A stretch of 64,000 nucleotides of DNA from Trichoplusia ni (GCF_003590095.1 NC_039482.1:12665657-12729656), one strand, 5' to 3'. Positions 11,950 through 23,059 are shown, counted from the first letter of the stretch. Program-made: numbers and translations. Notes: generated from the sequence alone by a model not told the origin.

Positions 11950-12532
11950 TCCTACTACTATTATAAAGGCGAAAGTTTGTAAGTATGGATGTATGGATGT
12001 TTGTTACTCTTTCACGTATGTAAAAACTACTGAATGGATTTGAATGAAACTTTACCACAATATAGCTTATACATCAGAATAACACATAGGCTACAATTTT
12101 TGAGGTTTCTAATGTGAGGTCGTAAAAAAACACATTTTTTGCGCTTACATTGCAAACGCTGACTTATTCCTTGACGGGCCTGTTGGTCTAGTGGTTAGTG
12201 ACTCTGACTGCTATACCGGAGGTCGTGGGTTCGATTCCCGCCCAGGACAAATGTTGTGTGATGAGCATGATCATTTGTTCTGGTGTCTGGGTGTAATTTA
12301 TCTATAATATGTATGTATTTAGAAATATATAAGTAAGTTTATCAGTTGTCTGGTTACCATAACACAAGCTCTGCTTAGCTTGGGATCAGATAACCGTGTG
12401 TGAGTTGTCCCATGATATGATATTATATTATTCCTACAAGATAGATAGAAGGCAGATAGATAGATAGAAGGCAGGTATAAATTATAACTTATATCTTCTA
12501 ACCACGCGGACGAAGTCGCGGGCAACAGCTAG
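11950..12532 (+). mobile_element. Helitron-like element (Lep1 type) interrupted by a SINE
   Basis: Starts with 'ctactactattataaaggcg', continues with 'aaaactactgaatggatttg' and 'taacacataggctac', and ends 'cacgcggacgaagtcgcggg' then 'caacagCTAGt'. A G+C-rich 3' palindromic region just before CTAG, inserted at a T, is the Helitron terminus rule (CTRR end, no target duplication). The first half is separated from the 3' end by a complete tRNA-SINE (12,175-12,420) and a GATA/GAAGGCA tandem tract (about 12,442-12,475). No Rep/helicase coding region, so it is non-autonomous. Confidence 0.7.
12175..12420 (+). mobile_element. tRNA-derived SINE, near full length
   Basis: The head has an A box (TGGTCTAGTGG, 12,184-12,194) and a B box (GGTTCGATTCC, 12,228-12,238), correctly spaced for an internal polymerase III promoter. 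The anticodon arm is not canonical, so this is a tRNA-derived repeat. The body contains 'gtgatgagcatgatcatttg', 'ctggtgtctgggtgtaattt' and 'atgtatgtatttagaaatat', then 'ctggttaccataacacaagc'. An almost identical copy lies on the opposite strand at 52,074-52,327. The high identity suggests relatively recent activity. Confidence 0.82.
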
Positions 12533-12711
12533 TATTAACTATTAACTACTAATAATTCATCCTAAATCTGTCCAAGATTCTGATATAAATCAAAACGAAG
12601 TCTTGCAAAAGCGCTTAATCTATACAAACATATACATACTTATTTAAAATTGGAGTATCCGTTTATGATAGTAAAATAATCTTTTTAACTAGATGCGTAA
12701 ATACACAGTCC

Positions 12712-12825
12712 GCCAAAACACATTCTTTAGACTTTTTGTCTGCTGGGTCTGTTTGTTCCGGCCAATGTCTGAAACGGCTGGATCGATTTTGATCAGTTTT
12801 AATGGCAGGTTAGGTGAGATAATTT
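12712..12825 (+). repeat. TE fragment ('aacggctggatcgattttga')
   Basis: 'ctgtttgttccggccaatgt' plus 'ctgaaacggctggatcgatt' is the 5'-type sequence of a frequent lepidopteran non-autonomous element. Here it runs into the A+T microsatellite that follows. Family name not known to me. Confidence 0.4.
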
Positions 12826-12828
12826 AAT

Positions 12829-12871
12829 TAAATATATATATATATATATAGTCATCATATATATATATATA
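12829..12871. repeat. interrupted (AT)n microsatellite
   Basis: Two AT dinucleotide tracts separated by 'gtcatc'. Likely polymorphic. Confidence 0.9.
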
Positions 12872-13082
12872 GTTTTCTAAGCAAACAAAGGCCCGGGTAA
12901 AAACTAAGTAAATGATATTCAAGTTAACTTCCCCAACGATCTCAACTTTTATGATTGTTCCAACTTAGAATGTATACCGAAGTAAGCTACGCATGTTAAT
13001 ATCTTAAAGCATTACGTAGCTGTTTTTGTTTGGTTAAATCTAATTGCCCTTGTTTATTAAGCTACACAACCCTGGGTACAAA

Positions 13083-13085
<3 letters not shown>

Positions 13086-13113
<28 letters not shown>
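13086..13113. repeat. (AC)14 microsatellite
   Basis: Uninterrupted AC dinucleotides; a shorter AC tract follows near 13,207. Such tracts form Z-DNA-prone, length-variable loci. Confidence 0.92.
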
Positions 13114-14579
13114 TCAGAAACACGGATGAGAAAACACATGCAAACGCTTATGAACATTTAGCACGCACACATCAATGTTAGTGTAAATAAACATTCTCGT
13201 TGGAGACACACACACACATGTTTATTCGTTGTTGATAGCCAATAGAATTTGTTTGGAAACGCGCTCGACATTATAGACTTATATAAATATAGGTATACAA
13301 TTTGGTATTCAAAGCTCTAATTAGTGAAATTAATTGATTCATCACCTCTCGGTCTCGTTAAGGTAAGGGTTGAATTAAGTGAACTGGATTTATGGTTAAT
13401 GGACCGATTGGCACTATTGGCAATAATGTCACGTTGCGGCAATTAAAATTATCATTAGTACCTTTGTGATAAATTATTGGGGTATTGTAAAATCTCCTGC
13501 TTAATTTGTTACTTGAGTCTTATCTCTATGAGACTCGGACCAAAGGCTAGTAACTTGAATTTTTATTACTTATTGAAATTGCGGAAAATCAACTGCAGAA
13601 AAATTAATGTCCATCGATCCCGCTTCGTGAGATAAAACTTGGTACCAGAAGGACAGACGAAAAGACATTGGAGTCTATGCAGGAGAGTTCTGTTTATACG
13701 CTTTGAGTATTAAACCCAAAAAAAACTCTGTTTATAATACTCGCACGCACACAGTACTTAAATATGATAAACGATCTAATAAAAATCTATACTAAGGTAA
13801 GGCTAAGTAAACAATGGAAAATACATTTTTTTTAACAAAAATGTACTGTATTGTTGCAACTCTAAAGTTCAATTTACGAAATCAGGATAGATTTATTGCA
13901 TTCTAAATTTTTTTGTAGGCAATAATAAAGATTTTTTTAGTTAAACTGTTAAATTTCGAGATGAATTACTTTCTTAAATTCTGTTTTTCACTATTATATT
14001 GTAGGGCTAAAAGTCGGTAGTATTTAAACAAATGGTACGCGTAAGCGAAGATATTTTATCAACGTGAAAATTACAGACTGCCATTAAAAAATAACTATAG
14101 CCGGTCTTGAGAAAAGGATTCAAGCTAATCGTAAACCTGCCATATTCTTCTGAGCCTGCCACGAGGACTAGCTTTTTTTTATTGGTTTGCTAAAAACTAA
14201 AAAAATATCCAGATAACCGAAGGTTGACAACACCACCAGTTATAACAAATTTTTTTCAAACAAACAATATATCAGCGGTCAGCAGAACAATGCATCACAG
14301 TTAAAGTTTCACATTCAAATCGGAATACTGAAGCTCACCCTTCACTCAAAGCTAAGTAGGCCAGTAATTAACACCACGACACAAAAAGCTCGTTTTTCCC
14401 TTCGTAAAGATTACTATCTGTACATCACGGTAATGGACTAGGCAGGGGTAGTAAACCTTTGGCAATTATTGTATTTTGTTAAATAAATAATTGCAGAAAT
14501 TGTTTTTTTTGAACAGACACAGTTTTTCTTTTTTTAATTTAAAAAAAAAACAAAATTCATTTATTCAAATTAGGCTACT
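13114..14579. other. AT-rich DNA with a moderately complex block near 13.32-13.50 kb
   Basis: Most is AT-rich and featureless. The part around 13,320-13,500 is more complex ('ggaccgattggcactattgg', 'aataatgtcacgttgcggca') and single-copy, so it could be a conserved regulatory element, but nothing specific supports that. Confidence 0.3.
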
Positions 14580-15010
14580 AAGTAGCACTTTTTGAAGGTC
14601 ATTTACATTGGACAGCACCCAGTTTCGCCCACCCTTCACCGCTTCCTAAGTGCTTTTGCTGTGAGAGAAGAAACGGCGCAACAAACTCCCCAGCAGCACG
14701 CTGTCATTCCGTTTACAAAAAATATTATAATTGTACAGAACAATAACAAAAATAAGTGTGCAGGTGCCATACCAAACAAAAGAAAGTTTGAGGTCGCTGT
14801 ATATAAACCTATACGAAATTAAACTTTAAGTACTAAGGCCAAGGTCAGCAGACCGACCAGCCACCGCAAGCAGCACCCGTTCACGAGTATGACGCAAGGG
14901 TCAGCCATCACCTCCCTCGCCATATTAGAGGGAAGGAGGTGACCCGACCCAAGACGCCACCGCAGGCAGTGACGACTTAGGGAGCATGACGTATCTGCTG
15001 CCGGCTAATA
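14580..15010 (+). mobile_element. retrotransposon-derived fragment
   Basis: 'gtagcactttttgaaggtca' begins the segment, followed by 'cgcccacccttcaccgcttc', 'ctaagtgcttttgctgtgag' and 'agaagaaacggcgcaacaaa'. The same blocks, more eroded, recur reversed at 29,595-29,690. The 3' part is G+C-rich, carries a hairpin (cacctccctc at 14,909-14,918 against gagggaaggaggtg at 14,928-14,941), and ends at 'aataaaataaaataag'. A protein-coding role for the 76-codon open frame is unlikely because it is repeat DNA. Probable 3' region of a LINE; the class is not certain. Confidence 0.55.
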
Positions 15011-16139
15011 AAATAAAATAAGACTGAAAGAAATACCCCAAACGTTGATTTACCTGGCATAGCCCTAAACACGGAGGCGGCATAAATTGCTACGTCATTC
15101 AATTTTATAATTAATAAATTATACATGTCAAAATTTATAATAAATAATATATACGTAATATATAATATATAATTGTATGCATTTGTTTTTTTTTTGTGTG
15201 TATAAGCGGTTTAATTTTAAAATTATGTACATTTTTTAACACAAAAAATGTAGTAGAATTTAATAAAGAACGTCTAGTTTATTACTAGGTCTTCATAAAA
15301 AGTCTGAGGCTTTGACTTTGTGCAATCTCGTTTAATTAGCTTCCAAGGGCACCGCAAAAGCTTAGTATAGAAAGAAAGGGCGATATTTATTAAATGGAAG
15401 CCATATTAGAAAATATTTCTTGACGTTTTTATTGAAGAAAATAGTAACACAAGTATATTATTTATATTTGCTTTGTATATTCTGTTTCCGCTTTTAGGGT
15501 GTTTGGCGTGGTGTAAGCGATTTTTAAAGTCAAATGAATACTGCGATATGCAATGCTGAAGGACTAGAAAATGCGTGGTCAGCCGGTTTTGCGCGGAAAA
15601 TGTTTTGTCCCGAATTCCCCAGAATGTCCAGTGTGTTGCAATTTGACAAGCACACTTTAGCAGAGCAATACTCCCTAAATGGGACAGGGCAAAGATTCTG
15701 AGTGTGCATGATTGTTTGTTACGTATTCCAAACGGCCGGACCAATTTTGAGAACATGTGGTGTTAGCTGTGTACCTGAATAATTATGTAGCAACGTATAA
15801 AAAATTTAAATCCAGTACTAAATATTCTTACTCAACATTAAATTGTGTATGACAAACTACCTAATGAATATTTTGACGTGCGAAAACAACCTATTAAAAA
15901 ACCACAAAATGTTGTCAACTCCTGTAATAGGGACGTGTTATTCTAGAAACAGGGTTAGGCGTCTTAATGTAATCATGGCGGTAAACATGCGATTGCTACG
16001 TACACAGGAGTCTCGAAGGCTGTGCTGCTTGTGTAAATTAATTGTCCGCTCGCGTACGGTAATAGAGGTAATATGCTTGTCTAATAGAATTTAAATGCAC
16101 ATCCCTCTTTCCAGTCTGTGTTTATGTTGACTGCATGGG
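15011..16139. other. mixed unique and repeat-like DNA
   Basis: A 116-codon minus-strand open frame (15,406-15,756) overlaps 'acggccggaccaattttgag', a repeat-type phrase, so it is probably transposon residue. The block 15,950-16,085 ('gtaatcatggcggtaaacat', 'gtccgctcgcgtacggtaat') is CpG-richer and could be a small regulatory island; evidence is weak. Confidence 0.3.
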
Positions 16140-16232
16140 TAGTAGAATAGTAGAGGTCACCACGCCAAACCCGGTATTTGCGACGTGCCGCGAGTTTGAT
16201 CCGAGAAGCTTTTACGTGATCAACAAATGAAA
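16140..16232 (+). repeat. tRNA-derived SINE fragment
   Basis: 'aggtcaccacgccaaacccg' matches the anticodon-side region of the 35.74-kb copy ('aggtcaccacgccaaaccgt'), followed by a mutated B-box region 'cgagtttgatccgagaa' and the 'tgatcaacaaatg' block. Tail missing. Confidence 0.55.
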
Positions 16233-16320
16233 TTATTAAATCTTTAGTGGGAGGGACGTTCTTAAAAAGGAAACAAATATTACTAGTGAGGTTAATTTAT
16301 ATTTAAATTTAATACAACAG

Positions 16321-16411
16321 TACGATTGGCGACCCTGCCGCCACATCAGCTCATAATTGAAGACTCAGATTCAGACAGAAACTAGTCCGATCATCCCCGA
16401 CAAATACGACG
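16321..16411. mobile_element. fold-back MITE remnant
   Basis: Retains the loop ('ctcataattgaagactcaga') and the inner half of the right arm ('actagtccgatcatccccga' then 'caaatacg'). The outer arm ends are missing. Confidence 0.5.
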
Positions 16412-17770
16412 AAAACGATTATATCTATAATTAAAATGTGTATAGTAAATTATTGTTATTTCTTTTTACTAAAAAAAAGTTAAAAACAATGCCCGCTACT
16501 ATGCTACATACATGCGCGTGGAGGCCTAAAGCTGATCAAATAAGTAATATTCAAATTTTCCATGTTTAAAAAGAAAACGATAAATAATAATTAATTATGT
16601 ATATAATATTATGGTTATGGGAAAAGATTTTGATTTCGTGGAATGGAGAGCTAATATAAGAAGCCATTGTAATCATTTTCCAAAGAGTAGTCGGATTAAT
16701 ATTTTTGAATTAAATATAGTGTATGTTTTCTTAGATTTTCTCAATCAAGATGAACAACTGTAATGGTACCATAAAAAAGCGTTTCATTTCCACGTGTAGA
16801 CAGATAAACAAAATTTTTTGTATCTGAAAATTGTAACATAATATGAAACAAAATTTTGAAATATTCTTTGTTACGAAAAATCCACAACAACCGCGTTATT
16901 AATTAACCATTCTGTTTGAAATACAAAAACATTAAATCTGATGAAAAGTTACGTATACATATGTTATGTAACATAACATGAAACAAAAACAAATATTCAC
17001 AAATATGAATATTGAAATTTGTTTACGTTTAAAACACATGATTTTTTAAGCAAACAACGATGTTCTATTTGTACCAAACATAACTTTTAAATGAATTTAA
17101 AAAAAATTACTACCTTTATTTACCTTGGATTTGTCATACAAGTTAAATTAAATCCCACTTTCCTTGCATGGTACATTTCCTGACAATGCCATATTATGAT
17201 AGTATGGAGCTGATCTGACGTTAGAACTGTAAGATGGTCATATAAACTCCACTATAAAACGACGAATTAAACTGGTTTAATTTGCATTGAGGAATACTTA
17301 ATTAGAGTCTCAAGAAAAATCCTTACTGAAATTAAAACTGAACGCAGGGCCTAAACTATAAGGTTTAGAAACTCGTAATTTAGAACAGGGGTTGCTTTTA
17401 TAGTAAAGAAAATATTTTTGAAACTTCAACCCTTTAGCCGATAAAACGGGGGTTGAAATTTAGTATACATATTTATATCTGTTTTTTTTTCTTTTTGCCT
17501 TTTAAATGTACAGGTAAACAGTACAGTGATTGCTGTACAATATTTTTGCACGTATACCTACCTATTGAAGTGAAACAAAGGCTGCAAAAACAAAGCCTTT
17601 TTAAACTGTGGAGCGCACATAGAACCGGATCCGCGTGCTTTTTAAACCTTTCACAGATGTATAAATATCCAATCATTCAATGAGGTAGACGCAGTTTTCA
17701 ATGGAAACACCTAAACAATAAAATAAAACACGCTACATATAAAAGCTGCATGGGTTCTTTTAGACTATCT

Positions 17771-18022
17771 ATATCTATACTAATATATAAAGCTGAAGAG
17801 TTTGTTTGTTTGAACGCGCTAATCTCAGGAACTACTGGTTCAAATTGAAAAAATCTTTTTGTATTGAATAGACCATTCATCGAGGAAGGTTTTAGGCTAT
17901 AAATCATCACGCTGCGACTAATAGGAGCGAAGATACAATGGAAAATGTAGAAAAAACAGGGTAGATATAAATCTTAACTTATATCTTCTAACCACGTGGA
18001 CGAAGTCGCGGGCAACAGCTAG
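17771..18022 (+). mobile_element. Helitron-like element (non-autonomous)
   Basis: Begins 'aTCtatactaatatataaag' (TC start after A) and continues 'gaacgcgctaatctcaggaa', 'ccattcatcgaggaaggttt' and 'atcatcacgctgcgactaat'. It ends 'cacgtggacgaagtcgcggg' then 'caacagCTAGt'. Start, end and size (about 250 bp) fit a complete non-autonomous Helitron. Its 3' end is the same as that of the 11.95-kb copy, while the body differs, which is typical of Helitrons swapping 5' regions. Confidence 0.75.
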
Positions 18023-18217
18023 TTATAAGATAAACCAATTTGCAATAACATAAAATAATAAGAATATTATTATAATTGAACAGTTGGTTTGTTTGATTGT
18101 AATCCAAATTTTAATTGAGTTTATTTTGCCAGATAGTCCATTTAACTTGGAAGGCTGTAAGGCACAGATAAAACCTCATTGTTCGACTAGTTATCAGTAA
18201 CTTATTGTACAATGATG

Positions 18218-18620
18218 TCCATACTAATATCATAAATGAAAAAGGATTTCTGTCTGTCTCGCTTTCACGCCACAACTCCTCAACCGATTGCCATACAATT
18301 TGGTACACAGGTAGTCTAGAATATGGAAGGGACAGAGACTACTTTCTACATGTAAGAAAAAGTTGCAATGCGGGTAAAAGTTTTTTAGGAATAGAGTGGA
18401 ATAAAGTAAAAAACTAAAGTTGATCTTAAATATTGTTTTTTTTTTAATAATGAAATAATTCCGCAGCGGTTTTTGGGTATTTTGATGTTAATAGGGTAAT
18501 GGGAGGGGCAAAGGTTTTACGAAACTTCGAAATTTGACATAAATATAGTTTATTTAAAAAAAATAGAAAATCGCTCTGTAAACTAAATTCCACGCGGACA
18601 GAGTCGCGGGCAACAGCTTG
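18218..18620 (+). mobile_element. Helitron-like element, diverged
   Basis: Starts 'tccatactaatatcataaat', contains 'ctgtctgtctcgctttcacg' and 'gattgccatacaatttggta', and ends 'ccacgcggacagagtcgcgg' then 'gcaacagcttg', where the canonical CTAG has become CTTG. Open frames on both strands here are by-products. It lies about 200 bp from the previous copy. Confidence 0.65.
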
Positions 18621-18715
18621 TATACTATACAATACAATGATCAGACATTTCACATGACATCACGATTTTATACGTCGTATGATGTATTGTCCAAGCTTTA
18701 AAAACATATATCTAT

Positions 18716-18832
18716 TCGACTCGCGCCGTCGTCACGTCAACTGATAATTACAGACTCCGGTTAAGTCCGAAACTAGTTGATCAATCCCGATAAATACGTG
18801 TGAGTAATACTTTGTATCATGTAGGTATGAAT
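18716..18832. mobile_element. fold-back MITE remnant (loop and right arm)
   Basis: 'cgactcgcgccgtcgtcacg', 'cagactccggttaagtccga' and 'aactagttgatcaatcccga' then 'taaatacgtgtgagtaatac' follow the order of the 2.8-kb element. The left arm is lost. Confidence 0.6.
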
Positions 18833-19678
18833 TGTCCATACGAATGTTACTTATACACCGTGATTTTAGTCGTCTTCAAAAGCAGCCCAGTTCGTGTATC
18901 CAATGACTAGAACACGTTCATGATAAAAAAAAATGGTATTTATGAGATTTGAATAAATTTAAAATGCAATTTTTATACAATATTATGATGCAATTCGTAG
19001 TTTTTTAGAAACACGTGTTGCGAGCGCGGTCCGAGCCTTATAACAATGGTGAAGAGTATTTTCAGATTTCTCTTGTTTAATTTTTCTTCGTACTTATTAT
19101 CTTAGTTGATGATAAAAAAATGATAATCGCGCCTAGGGGTATTTTACGTCGGATACATGACCTGGGCTCCTTTTGTAAGACGACTAAAAAATCACCGTGT
19201 ATATCCGCTGTATATTTCAAACATTGGCGAAAAAAAAATATATTTGTCCTAGTGATGGATTACGGTGTATCTAAACTTTACCTTTAGGTACCTATTCAGG
19301 TTAACTTATAATAAAATAGGTTATAATATCCCATTTCTTTCAAGGGGAAGCTTCATGACAAGAGACCTGTCCTTAATGACCGGGACACATGTCCCACGTG
19401 CAGAAGCCTTATTGATACTTTAGTTTTTATATTATTGTTTTTTAGAAAATGTGCTACTTATCAAATTCATATAACTTCAAAAAACATTTATCACTATTTG
19501 ATCACTATGAGTTACTATTGACGGATAAACATTTCGTCTTTACACGTGTCGCCACCGATGTGGGTAAAGACCTACTATTAGCATCATTACGACAGTTTCG
19601 ACAATTTCCTTGTTGTTTAAGAACAAATAATCTGGGGGTCTACCACTGCCTCCTAAATTTTCATTTTCCCCATTCCAC

Positions 19679-19860
19679 ACCATGAAATGAAATGAAATGA
19701 AATCATTTATTCTGCAAATAGAATATTTCATCACTTTTACATGTCTTTTTATGAGAACGCTAGAGCCGACATTTCCTATCTGACTACCCTGAGAAGAAAT
19801 GTCGAAACAAACTCAGGGGTCGTAGTCTCTTTTAAAGTCCAGACAGTTTTAAAATGAGAG
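19679..19860. repeat. (GAAAT)n microsatellite plus repeat tail
   Basis: A (GAAAT)4 tract at 19,684-19,703 is followed by 'catttattctgcaaatagaa' and later 'gaaacaaactcaggggtcgt'. This arrangement, a pentamer repeat abutting 'atttattctgcaaata', is one I recall from lepidopteran mobile-element-associated microsatellites. Boundaries approximate. Confidence 0.5.
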
Positions 19861-20748
19861 TAAAGTGTACAATGTACCTATTGCCTCGTACATCTTCTGT
19901 GGGTTTACCATCAATAAAAGAGGGGACTTTTTCAATAAGCAGGACATCTAGTTGGTTTTCTGAAATTGGATATTAGTGGTAGTACGTGTGGTTGTATGAG
20001 TTGGAACTATACTTGGCCGACTACCAACGACGCTAATAACACTTGAGTAGCTCCTCAAACTTGATTAGAACAAAACGAAAGCTCGAAAACGAATACAATT
20101 TCTAATCAAACTAAAAAAGAGTGCTTATAACCGTCACACGCGATTGAATTAAAACATTTATCAATTTATCTAAAATATTCAAAAACCGGATGATACAGAC
20201 ACGTGACGCCATATTACCGTAACGGATTCCCGTTGCATTGTCGTCAAGTTACGCGCCTAATCGCGCCTATAGAACATTTACTTAAAAAAAAAACAATTTG
20301 ACAGTAAGCCTGCAATATTGAGACACAGTAGTAGACCCCCTAATTCGTTCCTTCGACTGTTATAAGATATCTGTTTCCAACATTGTTTTGTACATTATCG
20401 AGTATTGAATGAATAGCGGCTGTCACTTGCAGGCTATACAAACGCCAATCTTTAATAAATGTAGGCGTTTGTGGCAAACAAATCACTTTGATTATATTAT
20501 TATTCTCTTGGGGCATTTTCTCTCGAAGAGTAGGCCTAGATTACGTGCCAGTTGGTTTTCGTTGGTTATCCTAGTTAACAAGAGTAGATTTTTGATCCTA
20601 GTTTACAAGAGTTTCAAGGGCAATTATTGTCCAAAAAAAAATACCTCCGCAAGTATAAACTCTACATAGAGCCATTCAAAAAAAAAGTCACAAAAATACG
20701 CAATAACCAGAAAACGAAAAAGAAGTAGTGAACTAAATAAAATGTTAC
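19861..20748. other. mostly unique DNA
   Basis: No supported gene. A CpG-richer patch at about 20,200-20,272 ('cacgtgacgccatattaccg', 'gttacgcgcctaatcgcgcc') stands out from its AT-rich surroundings but lacks any defining motif. Confidence 0.3.
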
Positions 20749-20945
20749 CTACCCAAGACATTATTCACACATTCAGTTAAAACAGGAATACCATAAATAC
20801 ATAGTAATAAGTAATAAGATAATGGGGTCTGAATAAAAGATAAGTTGTCAAACTGAATATTTTCCAGCACATCGGGCGTCGAACCTTGAATTGTAAAATG
20901 ATTAAACATTGGTGTCAACATAACAACATTCCGATCATTAATCAT
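20749..20945 (-). CDS. candidate first coding exon, product unknown
   Basis: On the minus strand an ATG in a good insect context (GTTAAAATGAT) opens 65 codons and then meets a donor-like site, GGTAG|GTAACA, at 20,749/20,748. The N-terminus reads MINDRNVVMLTPMFNHF. Residues about 42-57 (TPLSYYLLLCIYGIPVL) are hydrophobic enough for a membrane segment or signal anchor. An in-frame stop lies a few codons upstream of the ATG. The candidate promoter and leader exon at about 22.4-22.8 kb is on the same strand and upstream. A repeat begins about 40 bp upstream of the ATG, so any acceptor there is weak. I do not recognise the family, and an open frame of this length may be chance. Confidence 0.3.
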
Positions 20946-20984
20946 TTTAACACTTATACGAGTCTATTGGTTATTACTTATTAG

Positions 20985-21440
20985 GGTTCCGTGCGTAGAG
21001 GGTAAAATAGATTTAAACAAATCCTAAATCTTTTGATAGTAACTGACGTGAGAATGATTCATTATTAAATGATGTAACGGTTTACTCACGCGTATTCATC
21101 GGGGTAGCCCGACTAGTTTCGGACCCAACCTTAGTCCTTAATCATGAGCAGACGCGGCGGGATCGCGAGTCGAACTAGAGTCGAGTTAATAATAAATCCT
21201 AAATCCCACATTTTTAAATGTCACTCTGTTCAAAATTACATTGTAGAATGCAATAACGAATTGAGCATTGAGTATTGAGTTAAATTTATCAAAATCGGTC
21301 CAGCTTTTTTATAGTTTTACTACCACAACTACCCTGAAAATTTCAGCCTGCTAGCTTATCGGGAAGTGCCTCTAAATTGATTTACAAAAATCCAACCGGA
21401 ACGACAAACAAACAAACAAGAAAGTGATTTTATAAAAACG
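20985..21440 (+). repeat. interspersed repeat family B, split by a MITE
   Basis: Begins 'gggttccgtgcgtagagggt', is interrupted by the MITE at 21,060-21,196, and continues 'caaaatcggtccagcttttt', 'aaaatttcagcctgctagct' and 'tatcgggaagtgcctctaaa'. The later blocks recur in reverse at about 54,975-55,300 ('gataagctagcaggctgaaa'). The family appears widely in lepidopteran genomes as I recall, but I cannot name its class. Confidence 0.6.
21060..21196 (+). mobile_element. fold-back MITE nested in family B repeat
   Basis: The left arm (21,061 to about 21,116) matches the 2.8-kb arm with one change (tattcatc for tatttatc). The loop follows in reverse orientation relative to that copy ('tttcggacccaacc', 'aatcatgagcagacgcggcg'). 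The right arm is reduced to 'gagtcgagttaataata'. Its position inside another repeat shows it is the younger insertion. Confidence 0.75.
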
Positions 21441-22398
21441 TGGGGAAAATAATGAAACCATGTTACTAAGAAACCGCTATCAGTAAACGCGTTAAAAAAA
21501 ACCAATATATTTTTATTTTCTAATAGGTTGGCGTGAGCTGCTTATATGCGGCTTAAGATATTTTGGAATTTGGTCGAAGCTTTTGCTTAGCGGTTGAATA
21601 CAGGGGGCTAGATAAAATAAATAAGTCGGCCAAAAAAAAGGCGCTCTAGAAACATTCAATTACAAATCTAGTAACTCTATTTGCACGGTTCCAACGGTTC
21701 ATTCCCTAGACGAAGAAACGCAAATCTCTATAGACACCTCTTAAATGAAAATAAATATAATATTCATTTTATTTTTAGGCTCTTTTAAAAATTCGTTCAT
21801 TTTTAGTAATTTCGGCTTAAACCTACTTACACCTACGTAAGCATTGTATTGAACGGCTAGAAAACAAAGACTATTTAGTAATCAAAATTAATACGAAATA
21901 AGCTATCACTATTCAAATAACCGTAGGCTTCGCTACGTTTTTTTTTTGTTTTATGAAAATAGGCACTGTCACTGACACAGACTGTCTGTAGTGTAACAAC
22001 AATATCAAATCAATTTTAATTCTATAGAAATAAATTCATATTGAAATGGTGATCAGAATAAAACGTAATAAGTAACTTTAATATACGCAAAAAAGGTAGA
22101 CAAAAAAACTTCTTATAAAATAAAAGGTACCTAAAAAAGTGGTAGGTACCAATTTATTTTAAGAAAAGGATTTTGTAGTGCGTAGAAAAGCCCAAGGGAC
22201 GAATACTGGTTTATGTATTTTTGCACGAATGAAGATAAGAAATGTTGATTGTCGGCACCTATTTCATTTACGCACCCTCCTTTTCAGCCGTATTTATAAA
22301 TTTAATTTAGAGTCTATGTTTAGCATTAATTTTTTTTTTTTGAAAATATTCATTTCATATTAACTATATCAATTAAATATTAAAAAATAAAATATTAC
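21441..22398. other. AT-rich DNA, nothing supported
   Basis: Homopolymer A and T tracts and short chance open frames only. If the minus-strand promoter at 22.8 kb is real this would be its first intron. Confidence 0.35.
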
Positions 22399-22806
22399 CT
22401 TCTTACTGGAAAAATTGTGGTAAACTGAGTTTCAGTTCTCTTCAATGAAATATCACTAATCCACTGAACTAACTGTGCACTTAACACTACTTATTTAACA
22501 CTAACACATATTACTATCTATAAAAGTTTCTAACTATCAAAAATGTACAGGAACAAAATCATTGTGATCCATTTCTTTACCAAGTCAATAAAAAAAAACT
22601 TAAATTATTTTTTATAAAAACACCAGCCACATAAAAACTCGACTATTAAAAGCAAAATAAAAAACGAAACCGATCAATCGAAATTTGAATGATATTTCTT
22701 AATTCACGTTTTTTAGAATCCGTATTTAAATAATGGACGTATAGTTCGAACCGCGCCGCGTACGATGCAAGCGTCCGTTCGCCGCCGACATCGAAATCCA
22801 ACTGAA
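22399..22806 (-). promoter_or_regulatory. candidate minus-strand promoter and leader exon
   Basis: On the minus strand an initiator TTCAGTTGG has its +1 A at 22,803, and GGACG sits exactly at +28 to +32 (22,776-22,772), matching the arthropod downstream promoter element (RGWYV). The first 60 transcribed bases are strongly CpG-rich and contain a short upstream frame (MSAANGRLHR...). Farther on, the leader is AGTG-rich ('gtgttaagtgcacagttagt'), as in many insect 5' UTRs. Possible donors are CCA|GTAAGA at 22,406 and AAG|GTAATA at 22,398. No TATA box at -30. The next candidate exon on this strand is the open frame starting at 20,945. Confidence 0.4.
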
Positions 22807-23059
22807 TTCATGCCTGAAACTTTCTACGCGAACATTCAACAAGTATATATGTGTGTATGTTTATGTGTATATACTGACATGTGTGCCTTAAGCTCGGATT
22901 TGCTTTGCCATTTGTTGCATTGTGTTTTTTTTTATAATTTGATTCAAATGCTTTGACTGTTTTTCTTTTGCATGTTTTTGTCTGTGAGCAATTTTTCGGT
23001 TCGGTTGTCAATTTTATGTGAAAAAATATTTTAGTTCTTCTAATAAGCACACGCAGTGT

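Noticed and set aside
12175..12250. Functional tRNA gene in the SINE head
   Set aside because: The anticodon loop is too long and the unit continues into a conserved SINE body.
15406..15756. 116-codon minus-strand frame
   Set aside because: Overlaps a repeat-type phrase ('acggccggaccaattttgag') and shows no domain; probably transposon residue.
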